In this document: piece after piece, positions 1 to 11,800 of the stretch
Numbering within the stretch: the stretch's first letter is position 1
Layout of the letters: every line of letters starts with the position of its first letter
Assembly: GCF_001625215.2 (NCBI RefSeq)
Contig: NC_030381.2
Span: 41,166,689-41,230,688, forward strand
From: Daucus carota subsp. sativus
Lineage: Eukaryota; Streptophyta; Magnoliopsida; Apiales; Apiaceae
Direction of reading: 5' to 3'
Length of the DNA stretch: 64,000 nucleotides
Made by a program: the position numbers and the translations under genes
Notes under the pieces: generated by a model
What the model was told of the DNA's origin: nothing
Databases searched by the model: none
The model's input: only the letters and a program-made list of their open reading frames with translations

Positions 1-1164
1 GAAAATCGAAAAGGATGGTAATTTAGGACAAAATAAAATAATATTAAAAATAATAATATCATACATAAGATTATAATCAAGGATAAATATATAATTTTTG
101 AATCAATTTACGCAATGTTTTCTTTTTGAAGAGAATTTACGCAATGTTGTTTTATTAGAAATCAAATCAGCCTTGTTCAAAAGGGCATATTGTACACCGC
201 ATGAACCATCGAGATTGTTGTGTGTAGCTCTCAAGTTGCTCAGCTCAACTCTCAGATTTCTAACTGAGGTAATATTTCCCGTCATCTTATTCTTTTATAT
301 GAGTTGAATGTACATTTTTTACTGTGCGATTGACTTGTCAATTCATCTGTCCTATGAATTATTCTTCGTTCCTTGGTGTTAGCTGATGTTGGGAGATGAA
401 ATTTAAGAATGCCCTTTAGTTCTATTGTTGTTATGTAACAATATTTGTTGGTCCTATATCATGTTTTCAAACTAGCATGGCTAGTGTTTGATGAAAGTCC
501 TCTGAGAATCTTTTTCCCCATTTTTGGAATTTTGTGCGTGCACATTGTTTTAATTATTCTTCTCGCAAATTGTACTCAAATGGGTGTGAGTAACTACTTG
601 AGGAATAACCAATTTGTTTATGATTACAAATAAAAAACTATGGATGTTTATTTTCACTTTTGCAGTAATGAAATTTAGCTTAAATTTGGTTCTGTATGCA
701 TAAAGAGTTCACTTTTATCGGTAGTGTTGTTGGGTGCTGGAGTGTAAAATCTTATGCTTAAAGTTAAAGAATTTTCTTGTTGATCAGTTTCAGCAAGATG
801 TACAGGTGTTTTTTGAGTATTGAAAGTCATTGTTGTTCGTAATCTGGGGCTTAGTTGGTAAGAGATGGCAAAATACATGTTTGGGCTCTTAACCTTGGGT
901 CAAAAAATCCAATAAGTCCCTAATCTCACTTCTGACAAAAATCAATAGCTTATATTTTAGCAAACCAAATCAAGTGTACATCACCTTCTATGAAACTCCT
1001 ACTTAGTTCACCGTCTCTCCTTGATTAGAATTTACATGACTCAGAAATCACAATATCTTTCCCTCAAAATGAATTATCATTCAGCAGAATCATCTCATTC
1101 CAAGGTTGTACAGAAAGTTGGTAGTGACGCGCTTGTGCTGACGATGTGCCATATATCTTCCACA
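1..1164. other. AT-rich region, possible 5'-UTR exon of the DUF1764 gene
   Basis: No protein-coding gene is recognised here. A good donor (ctgag|gtaata) at 268/269 and an acceptor (tttgcaag) at about 3547 just before the DUF1764 start codon would make roughly 150-268 a 5'-UTR exon. That is inference from splice signals only; no transcript evidence is available. The remainder is AT-rich sequence in which I see nothing. Confidence 0.35.
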
Positions 1165-1850
1165 TCTATACTATACTATTAAAGCCGAAACATTAAAAGT
1201 TTGGTCGGTCGGTACGCGGGCTTTTATACGAATTTTTATAATTAGCGGGCTTCAAATAAAATTAGTGAGCTTCAGACAATATATAAACAAATCAAAACAT
1301 AAAACAAATATACGATCAAAATATAAAACAAATATAAAACCTATTTGACTATACCAAAACTAAAGTCAAACCTTAAAAAATACTACTCCCTCCGTCCCCC
1401 TGAGTTGTATACATTGGGGGACGGGGACGCGGCACGGACTTTAATGCTCCTGTAAAGTATAGTTCTATAATTTATTTTTAAGATTTTTCTTTTCTGAATA
1501 AAAATTTGAATGTTATATTTTTATTCAGAAAAAGAAAATTTTAAAATAAGTTATAGAACTATATTTTACAAGAGCATTGAAGTGCGTGTCGAGCAGTGAA
1601 AAAGAAACGTATAGAATTAAATGGGACAGAGGGAGTATACTATACTATTAAAGCCGAAATATTAAAATTTTGATCGATCAGTACGCGGGTTTTTATAAAG
1701 ACTTTTATAATTAGCGAGTTTCAAACAAAATTAGTGGGTTTCAAACAAATCAAAACACAAAACAAATATAAAATCAAAACATAAAACAGATATAAGACTT
1801 ATTTGACTATACCAAAAACTAAAGTCAAACCTTAAAAAATATATACGCAT
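1165..1850 (+). repeat. Tandem copy of the Helitron 5' end, about 215 bp x2
   Basis: The segment starting tactatactattaaagccga and ending near ccttaaaaaata occurs at 1165-1380 and again at about 1636-1840. Substitutions and small indels separate the copies. A third degenerate start (atctgtactattatatactt) follows near 1850. The copies are separated only by the MITE at 1386-1635, so the duplication looks like a head-to-tail repeat of the Helitron terminus that a MITE later entered. Confidence 0.7.
1386..1635. mobile_element. Stowaway MITE (family A)
   Basis: The terminal inverted repeats are ctccctccgtccc and gggacagagggag, flanked by a TA duplication, as in Tc1/mariner-type Stowaway MITEs. 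The 250-bp body contains inverted tttctgaataaaaat and atttttattcaga motifs shared with the MITE at 63201-63451, so the two are one family. It is nested between two copies of the Helitron 5' end. Confidence 0.85.
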
Positions 1851-2144
1851 CTGTACTATTATATACTTATATATAATAAGCGTAAGGGAGATAATTTGGT
1901 CGCATGGTTCTATGGTTCAAAAGTTTATCATCCGTTGGATCGTATATTGAACAAATAAGCACCGTTAGATTAGAACAAAATTAACTTCTCTACAAGGCAA
2001 CTGATTGCTATTTGCATGTTCATGATTCCTTTTCTAAATCCAAAACAAATTCTGTCTTTTATGTGTTTATGATTTTTTTTAATGTAAAATAAATATTTAC
2101 TGCCAGTTTTATTTGTAGAATCATATAAACCGCACTATCTGTTT

Positions 2145-2146
<2 letters not shown>

Positions 2147-2199
<53 letters not shown>
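2147..2199. repeat. (AT)n microsatellite inside the Helitron
   Basis: About 50 bp of uninterrupted TA dinucleotides. No function is implied. Confidence 0.95.
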
Positions 2200-2201
<2 letters not shown>

Positions 2202-2756
2202 CGCACCATCACAATTTTTATATAATATATTTCAAAATTAATAAGCCGGATTTATGTGAGGAACAAATACAAAAACTTTTTCTTAATCCAAAACAATTCT
2301 ACCTTCTTATTGCATGTTTATGATTCGTTTTCTTAATGCAATACAAATTATGTTTATCAATTTTAATTTAGAACCATAATTTAGAAAAATATTTAAATCA
2401 CATTATAATAATTTTAATATAAAATACATTTATAAATATAATCTAATAGAAATTGGCCTCACATATTCAACTCAAAATTTTATTACAAATTGATCGAAAG
2501 AATTTAATAATTTGGCATGATACATACGAGAAAAAGAATGGCTTGATTACAATAGTTTATTTGAAGCCATTAATTGCTGTGATGGTGTATTTAGAACCGT
2601 TCTAAGTTACAAACAAATCATAATTTCAAATTTTATTTTATTGAAATTTTGATTTATTATTTATAAATTAAATTTTTTTCACGCCATTTAAAATATATCA
2701 AAAAAATTTATAAATAATTAAAAAGTTCCCGTGCCTTGCACGGGCTATAAGCTAGT

Positions 2757-3558
2757 AACCATTATACCACTGTGATGAATAATCTACCTCACCTTTGTGT
2801 CCTGCAAACCCCCATTGTAACTATCTGCCCTAACATAATTTATAGCAGAAGATTAAATGAAATAGAGTGCATTTCAGTGGTTACAGAAACCTGTCTGGGG
2901 TTTTTAGAGGAGTTCTAATAGAACAAAATATTTTTTATTGGTTTGTGTTTGTATAATTTATATGCTCATAGCTTGAGGGTTTTGGAGAAACGACTTGTGT
3001 TGCCTAGGGAGTGGTATATATTTGGCGGGAGTTGTTTAATTGGGCCATAAGATCTAAATGAACATGAGGGACTGAATTGATTTTTGACCCAAATTTAATG
3101 GCCAAAATGTGTGTTTTGCATTATAGATGGAGGCAAGTTAATACCAAAAGGTCCAAAACCATATGCTTCATTGTGTCATTTTAGCATGCATCAAAAATCA
3201 TTTCGGTGAACCAAAACTGATGTAGAACAATAATTAAAGTGGATAAAAAAAATATATTTAGGGTAAAGGCTTATGCTCAGTTATTACATGTAAATTCAAG
3301 TAGTGTGCAGATTAAAATGTTGAAGACATATAGCTTTATGTTTGTGTAATACAATCATACCAGAGTTCATTTTGTTTGTGTATATGTTGTTATTAGAAGC
3401 GATAAGCAATGTTGCTTTTTCTTGAGTTTTGTTGGTTACTAATAGTGTAATACTTGATAGTGCATGTGATTGGTACTTTAGCTCTATCGAAGTAAACCTT
3501 TGAATATCTCTAGCTAATTGTAATCGTCATTTTTTCATTTTGCAAGTTAAGTCTCTAG
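2757..3558. other. Rest of the probable 5'-UTR intron / upstream region
   Basis: AT-rich sequence with no recognisable coding potential between the Helitron and the DUF1764 start codon. It ends with a T-rich tract and tttgcaag (about 3540-3547), a plausible splice acceptor 11 bases before the ATG. Confidence 0.4.
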
Positions 3559-3981
3559 ATGGCAAAAAAGGGATCCTCATCCTCAAGTAAAGCTTCTCAA
3601 GCCCCTGAGAAGAACGTAGTTGTAGAAAAAAATAAATTGTATCCTACAATACAAAAAACTGTTGGTAAGAGAAAGGCTGTAGATCCTAAAGTTTTTGGTG
3701 CCGAGATTGATGAAATATTTTCTAGCAAGAAGAGAAAGAAGCCCGAGACTGAAGACAAAGTGGTGGAAAATAAAGCTGCTACTTCGACGAAGAAGAAGAA
3801 GAAACCTCGTGCAACAAATAAACCTACCAACGACATCAAAGGGCCTCTGGACACACCTGCTGGACAAAGAAAGAGAACAAAAGATGGGCTTGTTGTCTAC
3901 ACAGAAGAAGAATTGGGCTTTGGCAAGTCAGACGCTGGAGGTACCCGATTATGCCCTTTTGATTGTGACTGTTGTTTTTGA
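3559..3981 (+). CDS. DUF1764 family protein (small, basic, probably nuclear)
   Basis: A complete 140-residue single-exon ORF. The N-terminus is Ser/Lys-rich; the middle has EIDEIFSSKKRKKP (about residues 49-62) and a KKKKKPR run (about 78-84), both candidate nuclear localisation signals. The C-terminus GLVVYTEEELGFGKS...GGTRLCPFDCDCCF is the conserved block of DUF1764, a small eukaryotic family of unknown biochemical function. The terminal Cys-rich CPFDCDCCF is its hallmark, and reaching it just before the stop shows the ORF is full length. The start is the first ATG after a probable 5'-UTR splice acceptor. A role in ribosome biogenesis has been suggested for such basic nuclear proteins generally; nothing in this sequence tests that. 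Confidence 0.88.
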   Translation: MAKKGSSSSSKASQAPEKNVVVEKNKLYPTIQKTVGKRKAVDPKVFGAEIDEIFSSKKRKKPETEDKVVENKAATSTKKKKKPRATNKPTNDIKGPLDTPAGQRKRTKDGLVVYTEEELGFGKSDAGGTRLCPFDCDCCF

Positions 3982-4786
3982 TAGTGACATATTTCCCCCA
4001 TCTAAGACTAATTTTCTCAACCCATTGTTATGGTCGAATTGTATGAGTTCTTAGGTTTAATACCTTTTTGGTTTTGTCTTATGATGATTAGCATTATTTG
4101 CAGTGAAAAGTTGTTAGTAATTTGTGGGCACATAGGTGTACTATATAGCCCCTCGTTAATTCTTGATGGACACAATCTTTTCAATTTCCTTGTCTTGGGC
4201 CATGATTTTGTTAACCTGATAATTGAGGTTGAAGATCTGAGATGACATTTTCTCAATCTTTTCAGAATTTCAGTATGTTGCTGAAGTTGTGACTCACGTT
4301 ACTGCTGTTGTTACACTACATCATAGATGGCTTACAACAACCTAATTTGATTTGATGTTATCATAAACCCCAGTTTGATTTTGTTATAGTCCAAAAAAGA
4401 GTGAAAATAATATTTCAGGTGTGCTGGACTGTTTGTCGTTAGCTGTCTATCACATAGGGTTGTCCCCGACGACTTAAAAATTTGCAGAAACTCAGATAAT
4501 ATTGACATGAATATAAGAATATTGCACTTAAACACTAAGCTAGTACAACAATTACTACATTCTTCTGCACACAATTTTTCTTACCTTAATTTCCACACAG
4601 ACAGAGTTGGTCCAAAAGCAGTTGAATACATGAATTCTGAAATCTAAATCTTGCACTGAAAATATGTTTTTACGTATTCCACAATAAGATGAGTGAAGTA
4701 GGTCTTGGGTTGCAGGGCTCTTGGTCTCTCATCATATTCAATTTCAACAATGTTTACATGATATCCTCTGTATGCCAGATGTTGTT
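3982..4786. other. Intergenic region between convergent genes
   Basis: 3' flanks of the DUF1764 gene (+) and the UGT pseudogene (-). The small ORFs here show no family resemblance or codon bias. I see nothing else. Confidence 0.5.
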
Positions 4787-6179
4787 CTATCTTCTTATGT
4801 GAGCAATGAAATCGTCAAAATCCAGGCGACTATCGCCTCCTTCGCCCACTGATATCTTGACAGCTTTGCACAGCTCTACCGTTCTCTTCCTCATCTCTTC
4901 TCCTTCTGCTGATGTCATCAACTTTCTAACAGCATTCTCAATCGCCAACGATTCCACCAACTCATATCTGCGTGACCAGTCCCTCACCACAACTCCGATG
5001 TTAAGAACCTCGGTTACTAACAAGGCATTATGGGGTTGATCAGAATGCATAGGCCATGTTGCTAAAGGGACTCCCATTGTAATACTTTCCATGCATGAAT
5101 TCCATCCGCAGTCTCATAAACCCTCCTGTTGATCTGTGCGCCAGGATTTCCAACTGCGGTGCCCAATCTCTCACTACAATCCCCTGCCCCTTGAGTTCTA
5201 TTCTTTCTTCGTACTCTTCTGGCAACTCGCGTGCTCTCCCATCCCCCCCAAATATGTCTCCTCTATCCGCGTCCCGCAATACCCAAATGAACTTCTGGCC
5301 ACTGTTCTCAAGCCCAACCGCAAGCCTCTTTATCTGTTCATCTGTCAAAGTAGTTGTTGATCCGAAAGAAACATATATTACAGAACTTGTAGCTTGTTTG
5401 TCTAGCCACTCCAAGCATTTGTGGCCTGAATTCTTGCATACCTCTACGGGGTTGAATGGTCCGATAACCCATTGTTTGGAATTCACCTTTGCAAGCACAT
5501 CAAGAAATGGAGCTTCGATTGCTCTACACGAATTGAAAAGCGCGCCTGATCTGTACTTGTTATGCTCCTCCTGGCTATTAATGAATTCCATAACTTGTGG
5601 AGTCAGGGTAGACGCTCTAGAAGGGACCTGTTTGGCAATCTCATCACCGATCCCATGAGGCCTCCCCAGAGTTTCCCAGAAATATGATGATATTCGGAAG
5701 GCTGAGAGGGACTGAAAAGAGTAGGCTTCTGCATTTGGTATTTTACCCACGTCCTGAATAATTGAGGGAACAGAATCATAAATTACGACAAGCCTTCTGG
5801 TGGTGGGAGAGAGCGCAAATAGTAGTTTGGTCACCGCTTCTCTAAGGTGCAAGACGGAGTAAAAAGAGGGTACAAGGTGGGAAGGAAATCCAACTTCGGT
5901 TTGTGGGTTGGGAAGAGGAGAGGGAAACGCAGGTACTGAAAAATCATGGAATTTCATCATATCAGGAGTCGAGAGTGGGTTCCAGCCCTGGACTCGTAGC
6001 TTGGCCTGGCGACTGTGGATGGCGGTGCTTGCATAGTGAACGGGAATGTTGTAGGAAGAAATGAGACGGGAGAGGTGGAGGAGCTGGTTCAGATGGCCTT
6101 GCGCGGGGAAGGGAACCATGACTACTATCACCGCATGACTCTCTTTTGCTTGCTTCTCTGCTTCATCCTCACAACTCAT
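4787..6179 (-). pseudogene. Zeatin O-glucosyltransferase-like UGT, frameshifted in the PSPG box
   Basis: A family-1 glycosyltransferase. Enzymes of this zeatin O-glucosyl/xylosyltransferase-like group move a sugar from a UDP-sugar to a small hydroxylated acceptor such as zeatin. The N-terminal part (379 codons, 6179 down to 5040) has the PFPAQGHLNQLLHLSRL acceptor-site motif with its catalytic-type His, the WVIGPFNP linker, and the start of the PSPG box (WAPQLEILAHRSTGGF). After GGFM the frame is lost: the DNA reads ATGAGACTGCGG where the family needs ATG AGC CAC TGC GGA, a 2-bp deletion near 5113. The rest (NSCMESITMGVPLATWPMHSDQ ... FIAHIRR) is intact in the next frame to 4787. Without the lesion the product would be about 465 residues, the usual family length, and no other break is seen. 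So this is either a very young pseudogene or a sequencing error. Cytokinin as substrate is inferred from family resemblance only. Confidence 0.85.
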
Positions 6180-6225
6180 CCTTGGCTTGTCTCCTCAAAT
6201 CTGCAATATCAGTCTTGATAACAAG

Positions 6226-6368
6226 CAGGGCCGGCCGGCTCTTGGGTAAGGCAACCAAGACTAACGCTTGGAGCGTAAATTTTTCCTTTACAATCTTAAA
6301 AAATAGGGACACAGGGACACCATTTTGAAAATTTGTCTAGGATACTCAAATCTCAGGAGCCGGCCCTA
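6226..6368. mobile_element. hAT-type MITE upstream of the UGT
   Basis: A 143-bp element with termini cagggccggc and gccggccct(a), the GGGCCGG-type ends common in plant hAT elements. It is flanked by a perfect 8-bp target duplication, ataacaag (6218-6225 and 6369-6376), which is the hAT size. It lies 46 bp upstream of the UGT start codon, so in its 5' UTR or core promoter. Confidence 0.85.
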
Positions 6369-6376
6369 ATAACAAG

Positions 6377-8875
6377 TGGAACACCAACCAAACTATACTA
6401 GTCTTCTCTTTGTGATTTTAGGCTTCCCCGGAAGCCTTAATATGACAACAATACATGCTGTCAAAAATCATTATGCAAGTTTAAAATAAGAATGGAAAGA
6501 TATTGATGAATAAAGAACGTCCAGCGATTAGTTTATTACAGGAATGATCCAGTTGATAGATGCTGACAGGTTGTGTTTACATCACTAGCCTGCTCTACAG
6601 ATATCAACCATTGGTGACCGACATTTCCAAAACCCAATATTGGTTCAACTAGAAAATAATGAATACTTCATATATAGAATTCAATACTAGAACATGCCAA
6701 TAATTTTCTTTTGCATGGTGTACATTTCATACAAGAATGTAATTTTCGATGAAATATTTTTTTCATAAACTTGTCAAAGATCACATTATCTAGCCAAAGA
6801 TCCCCGAGAATTTAGATATTAAAACTTATATGTGAAAGGGTAAAAAAAATAAATTCAATAAGTCTAATCCCAAAAAAATCATCATCAATAATATTTAATC
6901 ATCATCATATATGGTCAAAAATATCTTCTAAGTATGGCCAAAATCATAAAATATTGTATCCATGTCGGCAGAAGCACACTGAGGTGGCACCCAAGAAAAA
7001 GAGTAGCCGCTTTCCCACTATAATTCTATTTTCATTCCAACAAATCAATAAAACCATCTCGGTTAATCTGAATAAAAGACACGACTTCCAGTTTCAACAA
7101 CCAATTTTTCTACAAATTTCCTTTCTGAGAGTCTGAGACTAAAAAGACTTGGTTTCGCCACCCCTATTTCATTAGTAGAGCTTTATTGAAAAAGACCTTG
7201 AAATAGGCCGATCACTAAGGTTAGTATTCCTTTTTTTTTTGACAGAACTAAGGGCTAGTATTAAATAACCTAATCAAGACACTAATATACAATGCATATA
7301 AGTATTTGCACAAAAAATTTAAAATTTTAAAACAATTAATGTCTAGAGAGTCGATCACAGTTTAATAAGACGTGACTTGGGTTAGACATGCCATTTTTAA
7401 CACACTTTTTTTTCTTTGATAAATATCTTGAATGCACGTCAGGATTTTAACATGCCATTAATTTTATGTGTTCTTTTCTACTATTACAGTACATAAAGTT
7501 GGTACTTTTCGTACACCAACGTTGCAGTTCTAATTTACCTTAAACTTTTAATGTATTTTCTGTTGAGTCCGGGTAGCTGGTGAGTTATTTTTCGTCTGTT
7601 AAGTAGAATATCAAGTGATCAGGATTGTAATAAAATTTTAATATATTAGCACTTTTTCACTGTTAGACACGTAAAATAATCTCATCCAGCGATTAAAATA
7701 CGGAGAAAAGACCCTAGATCTCACAAAATCTAGAATTAATGTCCACAATAACATAGTTATGAGAAATGATCTCAAATATTATATACAGATGAAGTTGCGT
7801 TTTATTTTAAAATACACAATGCTTGTGTAGTGTTTTATATAGCAACCTAACGTTATTTTGTGTAGCGTTTTCTACACCATAAATCAGTAACTCAACACCT
7901 CGCAGTCTCTGATTACTTGTTGTGGTATGACTAATGACTTACTTTGATAATTCAATTTGGGCTTATTTTGATTTCTGCAATTAAATCTCAACTAGCTTTT
8001 TTAAGCAGCATTCAAATTGATGGTATATGATAAAATATGCAATTAGTGAGTTTAGAAATCTATGCATAGAAAATGATGAAACTAGAATTTGACAATCTAA
8101 CGCTTTTTGTTTTAAAATATTACACTAGGGTAAATCAACGCTATTTCGTATAGCGTTTTATTTTTTAAAATAAAAATATCACACAATATGTTATTAATAA
8201 ATAATACCCAAGATCATATTCCGAATCTTACAAATTGAGACATTAAATTTTGAAATTATGATAACCGGAGTCAATGTCCTAAAAAACATTGGACAAATTC
8301 TCATCCAATGGATAAAATACACTTAAAATATAATAAAATTGGTATATCAGTCATAGAAGGTCCTGCCAACCGACCGGTACCCTAAATTGTTACGGGAACC
8401 GGTACCTTTTCTTTTCTCATACACAAATGTTAGTCTTAATTTATCGTAAACTGTTAATGTTAATGCAGAGAGTCAGAGACTATAGTGTCTTCTCATCCAT
8501 GTGTTACCTTCAGGCGGTGCTTTCGTTTTTTACCAGCGGTAATAATCGATTATTTTGAACCATTTGACTTGATCAATTCTAGAATATATGCATAGAAAAA
8601 TTAGGATTACAAAGTTGCATGCAACAAGTCCAAAAACTAGTTTAACACAATAAGATGTTCAATTCTTAGTAACTTAACAATCAAACACTTGGAAACACAA
8701 TAATACCGGGCAGCACAGGGACATGCAAATATGCTATTAAACATAATATCAATCACATATTTCAATAACAAAACCAAGCACTTGATAACCCAAAAATACC
8801 CGAAGCTAGTCTGATGCACTTTATAACCTAGATAATAAGACTGACTGGGGAATACATCAGCATATGATCAACCTA
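6377..8875. other. Intergenic region, AT-rich
   Basis: No gene recognised. Short, locally repeated motifs such as aacgctatttcgtatagcgttt (around 7790-8160) may be old transposon debris, but no clear ends or target duplications were found. The segment near 8630-8875 is the likely 3' UTR of the KH protein gene. Confidence 0.45.
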
Positions 8876-11800
8876 TCAGTTTTGGGGAGAGGTTTTGACA
8901 ACCCCACTAGCAGGAACAGACTGAGAAGCAGGTGCTGCATTTGCGTCGGCGGTATAAGCTGGAGGTTGCGAATAGGCATTTCCATAGCTATTGTTATATG
9001 TAGGTGGAGGCTGTCCATAGGCAGATTGCGTTGCAGGAGGTGCACCATATGGTGGTGGAGCATAACCTGAAGCTTGTGCAGCACTATAACCAGCTGCTGG
9101 AACTCTTTGAGCACCAGGATCTGGCTGAGCATAACCAGTTTGTGACGGGGGAGGTTGAGGATAGCCTGGCTGCACCTGAGCAGGTTGAACGTAACCCCCT
9201 TGGGCAGAAGGGGACTGCTGGGTCTGCCCATAGGCTTGTTGGGTGGCTGGAGGCTTCTGAGTTTGAGGTGCTCCATAACTCGAGACATACCCTGAAGGCG
9301 GTTGAGACCCGTACCCAGTTTGTGAAGTTGGTGGCACACCATAACCCGGCTGAGTTGGCATCTGGGATGGGTAGGCAGAATTAGGACTGGGCTGCTGGCT
9401 AGTGTATCCTTGCTGTCCTGGAGCACTTGAAGGAGGTGCTTGATTGCCATCACCTTGAGCCCCATAAGATGGAGTTTGCCCATCCGGTGTTGCGTTAGCA
9501 ACATTAGAATATCCTGATGTAGTATTATATGCTTGTTGCTGATCATAAACTGGCTGTGGCTGACTATACCCAGTTTGAGGAGCAGGTGCATGATACCCAC
9601 CATAGCCATCTTGGGTGTAACTCTGACCTTGTTGACTGTAACCAGAGACCGCTTGTTGACCGTAAGCATAGCCAGAAATATCTGCAGAGCCAGGAGCGCC
9701 AGGTGCCTGCTGTGGCGGAGCTGGCTGCTGACTGTAGTAATCATAGGCACCTACTTGAGTAGTCTGCTGATTAGTTGCAGCAGCATTGTGGTCCCAGCCC
9801 GTACCATATCCACCAGAACCAGGTTGTGAAGGATACCCAGCATATTGTGGTTGAGTCATATTATACTGTGGTGTTTGTCCAGAATAACCTCCAGGCTGAA
9901 CATATCCATAAGCAGGAGGTCGGGCCTGATAACCTTGATGAGAATATCCTGTTGCTGCAGGGTTTCGAAGACGGTTCTGCACAAAGTTGTCATCTCAAAT
10001 GAACCAAATGATCTAATCCAGTAATCCAGTTTACCATGGGAAATACAAACGAAAAGAAAAGAAAAAATCATTTATGCACTCATAGCTAGCTAAAAACATG
10101 CCCGAAAAACAAAATAATAACACAGAACAGCTTACCATATTAAGTACAAGAGATAATACAAAATTGTATCAAGTGCAATTAAGTAGGTACCCACATACCC
10201 GTACTTGTCGAGAGGTACTATTGCTATGCGAGCAGTCCCATCCTCTCCCTATTCGAAGTGAATGGGTACAAAAGAAAGTTTGCCCCGGGAGAGAATATAT
10301 GATACACGAGATTGTACAAAACAAAGCATATGCAATATCTCATTCAAATGACAAATTGAAAACAGCATGAATATATTAAGCAAACAACCCAGGGAAAAAA
10401 CGAGTAGAAAGTAAGCAAATATAAAATCAAAATTATGAGAAGACAAGGCACGATTCGTCTCTTAAAAATTTGAAGGCCAGTGAACAATAGTTTTATCAAA
10501 AAATAATTTGGCAAGTTCAAACCGAAAAACTAAATTTTGATAAAAACCTAGAAAAAGTTCAAGCCCTGTTTTTGAAGAGAAATTTTAGACACTGGCACAG
10601 CATGTAAACTCAATTTCGATACTTGAAAAAGGTCCAACACCTTGTATACACTTGATCCAAAAAATGGTATCCAGTGCCCCTCCATGCTCACAAGTATGGA
10701 ATTACCAGCATAAATATCAGATGTCCAAAATTAGATATATAATATATTCAATACATAATGTAAATGCATAGTCTTAATTGCCAGGATTACTAATCATTAT
10801 AGTGTCAACACATAGAACTGATGAAGTTTGGCCTCACAACTTAAAGTCCAGCACTTATCACAGATATCAAAGTTTATCACTGTATACTCAAAACCTGGTG
10901 TCAACAACTAGAGCTCTTGACCAATCCTCAACTATATCACCAATTCATCGCCCAGCTGTTATAATTAGAGACACCAGCCAGAAAAATTATGTGCACGCTG
11001 CCAAATGGCCCTGCAGGGGGAGTCCGAATATATACACACACTATCCATCTATCACAGGTATACACATTTATAAACATTACAATCAAAATTATGGTCCCAT
11101 TTCATTTATGTAAAATGCTTCCTAAAGCACATTTGAAGCAAACTACTCTATCAGGAAAAAATGCCAGTTCCAATAAAGGATAAATAGCTTTAATAGATGA
11201 TTTTATTACAGATAACATACCCAGCCGTGTACTAAATACTAAATCACTCACAATATGATTCATCATCCTTTGATCTGAGCTCATTGCACAAATAAGCAGT
11301 GTCGAAAAACACAATATATATTCAGCTGTAAGAGCCTGAACAGGCTTGATGACAAGATGAAAGAAGTAAGATGAGCAAAAACAGAAGGATCCATACATAA
11401 ACTGGGGAACAAGAAGATGGATAATAACTTGAACCAAAGCAATGAATACAAACAGTAATATTATTAATTAATAAGCATCATTCACATGCATATAAACACA
11501 GAAAATATACATGTACATTGCTCAAAAATATTATAAGGATTAAATGAGATATTGACAAAAAACTTTGACAAGGTGAATGTAATTAATAGAGATGATTAAA
11601 GGGAACATAAAAAAAATACAAATTGAACACAATAAGCAACTGTAACTACAAATCAATTTGATATCACATACAGCCGTATTTCTTTGCATACATACACATA
11701 CCTCAGAATTGATAACTTCATTGACCAATACTTTTGCAGCTTCAATTTGGTCATTTGTCCCATCTATTTGTAAGGTCCTTTCAGTGGAGGTATCACCTGG

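Larger units (their letters stand above)
1165..2755 (+). mobile_element. Non-autonomous Helitron
   Basis: The 3' end has the Helitron signature: a perfect 7-bp hairpin (cccgtgc, loop ctt, gcacggg) at 2728-2744, seven bases, then CTAG at 2752-2755. The 5' end begins TC (tctatactatactatta) at 1165. The flanking bases are A (1164) and T (2756), the A/T target Helitrons use, with no target-site duplication, as expected. It is 1,591 bp long, AT-rich and has no Rep/helicase, so it is non-autonomous. About 215 bp of the 5' end is present twice (1165-1380 and 1636-1850), with a Stowaway MITE at the junction. It probably sits in the 5'-UTR intron of the downstream DUF1764 gene. Confidence 0.8.

Noticed and set aside
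5040-5120. An intron in the UGT at the frame change
   Set aside because: No donor/acceptor pair fits, and the two frames abut with a 2-bp gap exactly inside the conserved PSPG box.
5095-5658. 187-codon plus-strand ORF
   Set aside because: Antisense shadow of the glycosyltransferase coding sequence.
8857-9750. Long 297-codon minus-strand ORF overlapping the KH gene tail
   Set aside because: It is the alternative frame of the repetitive low-complexity exon; the correct frame continues from the KH exons.
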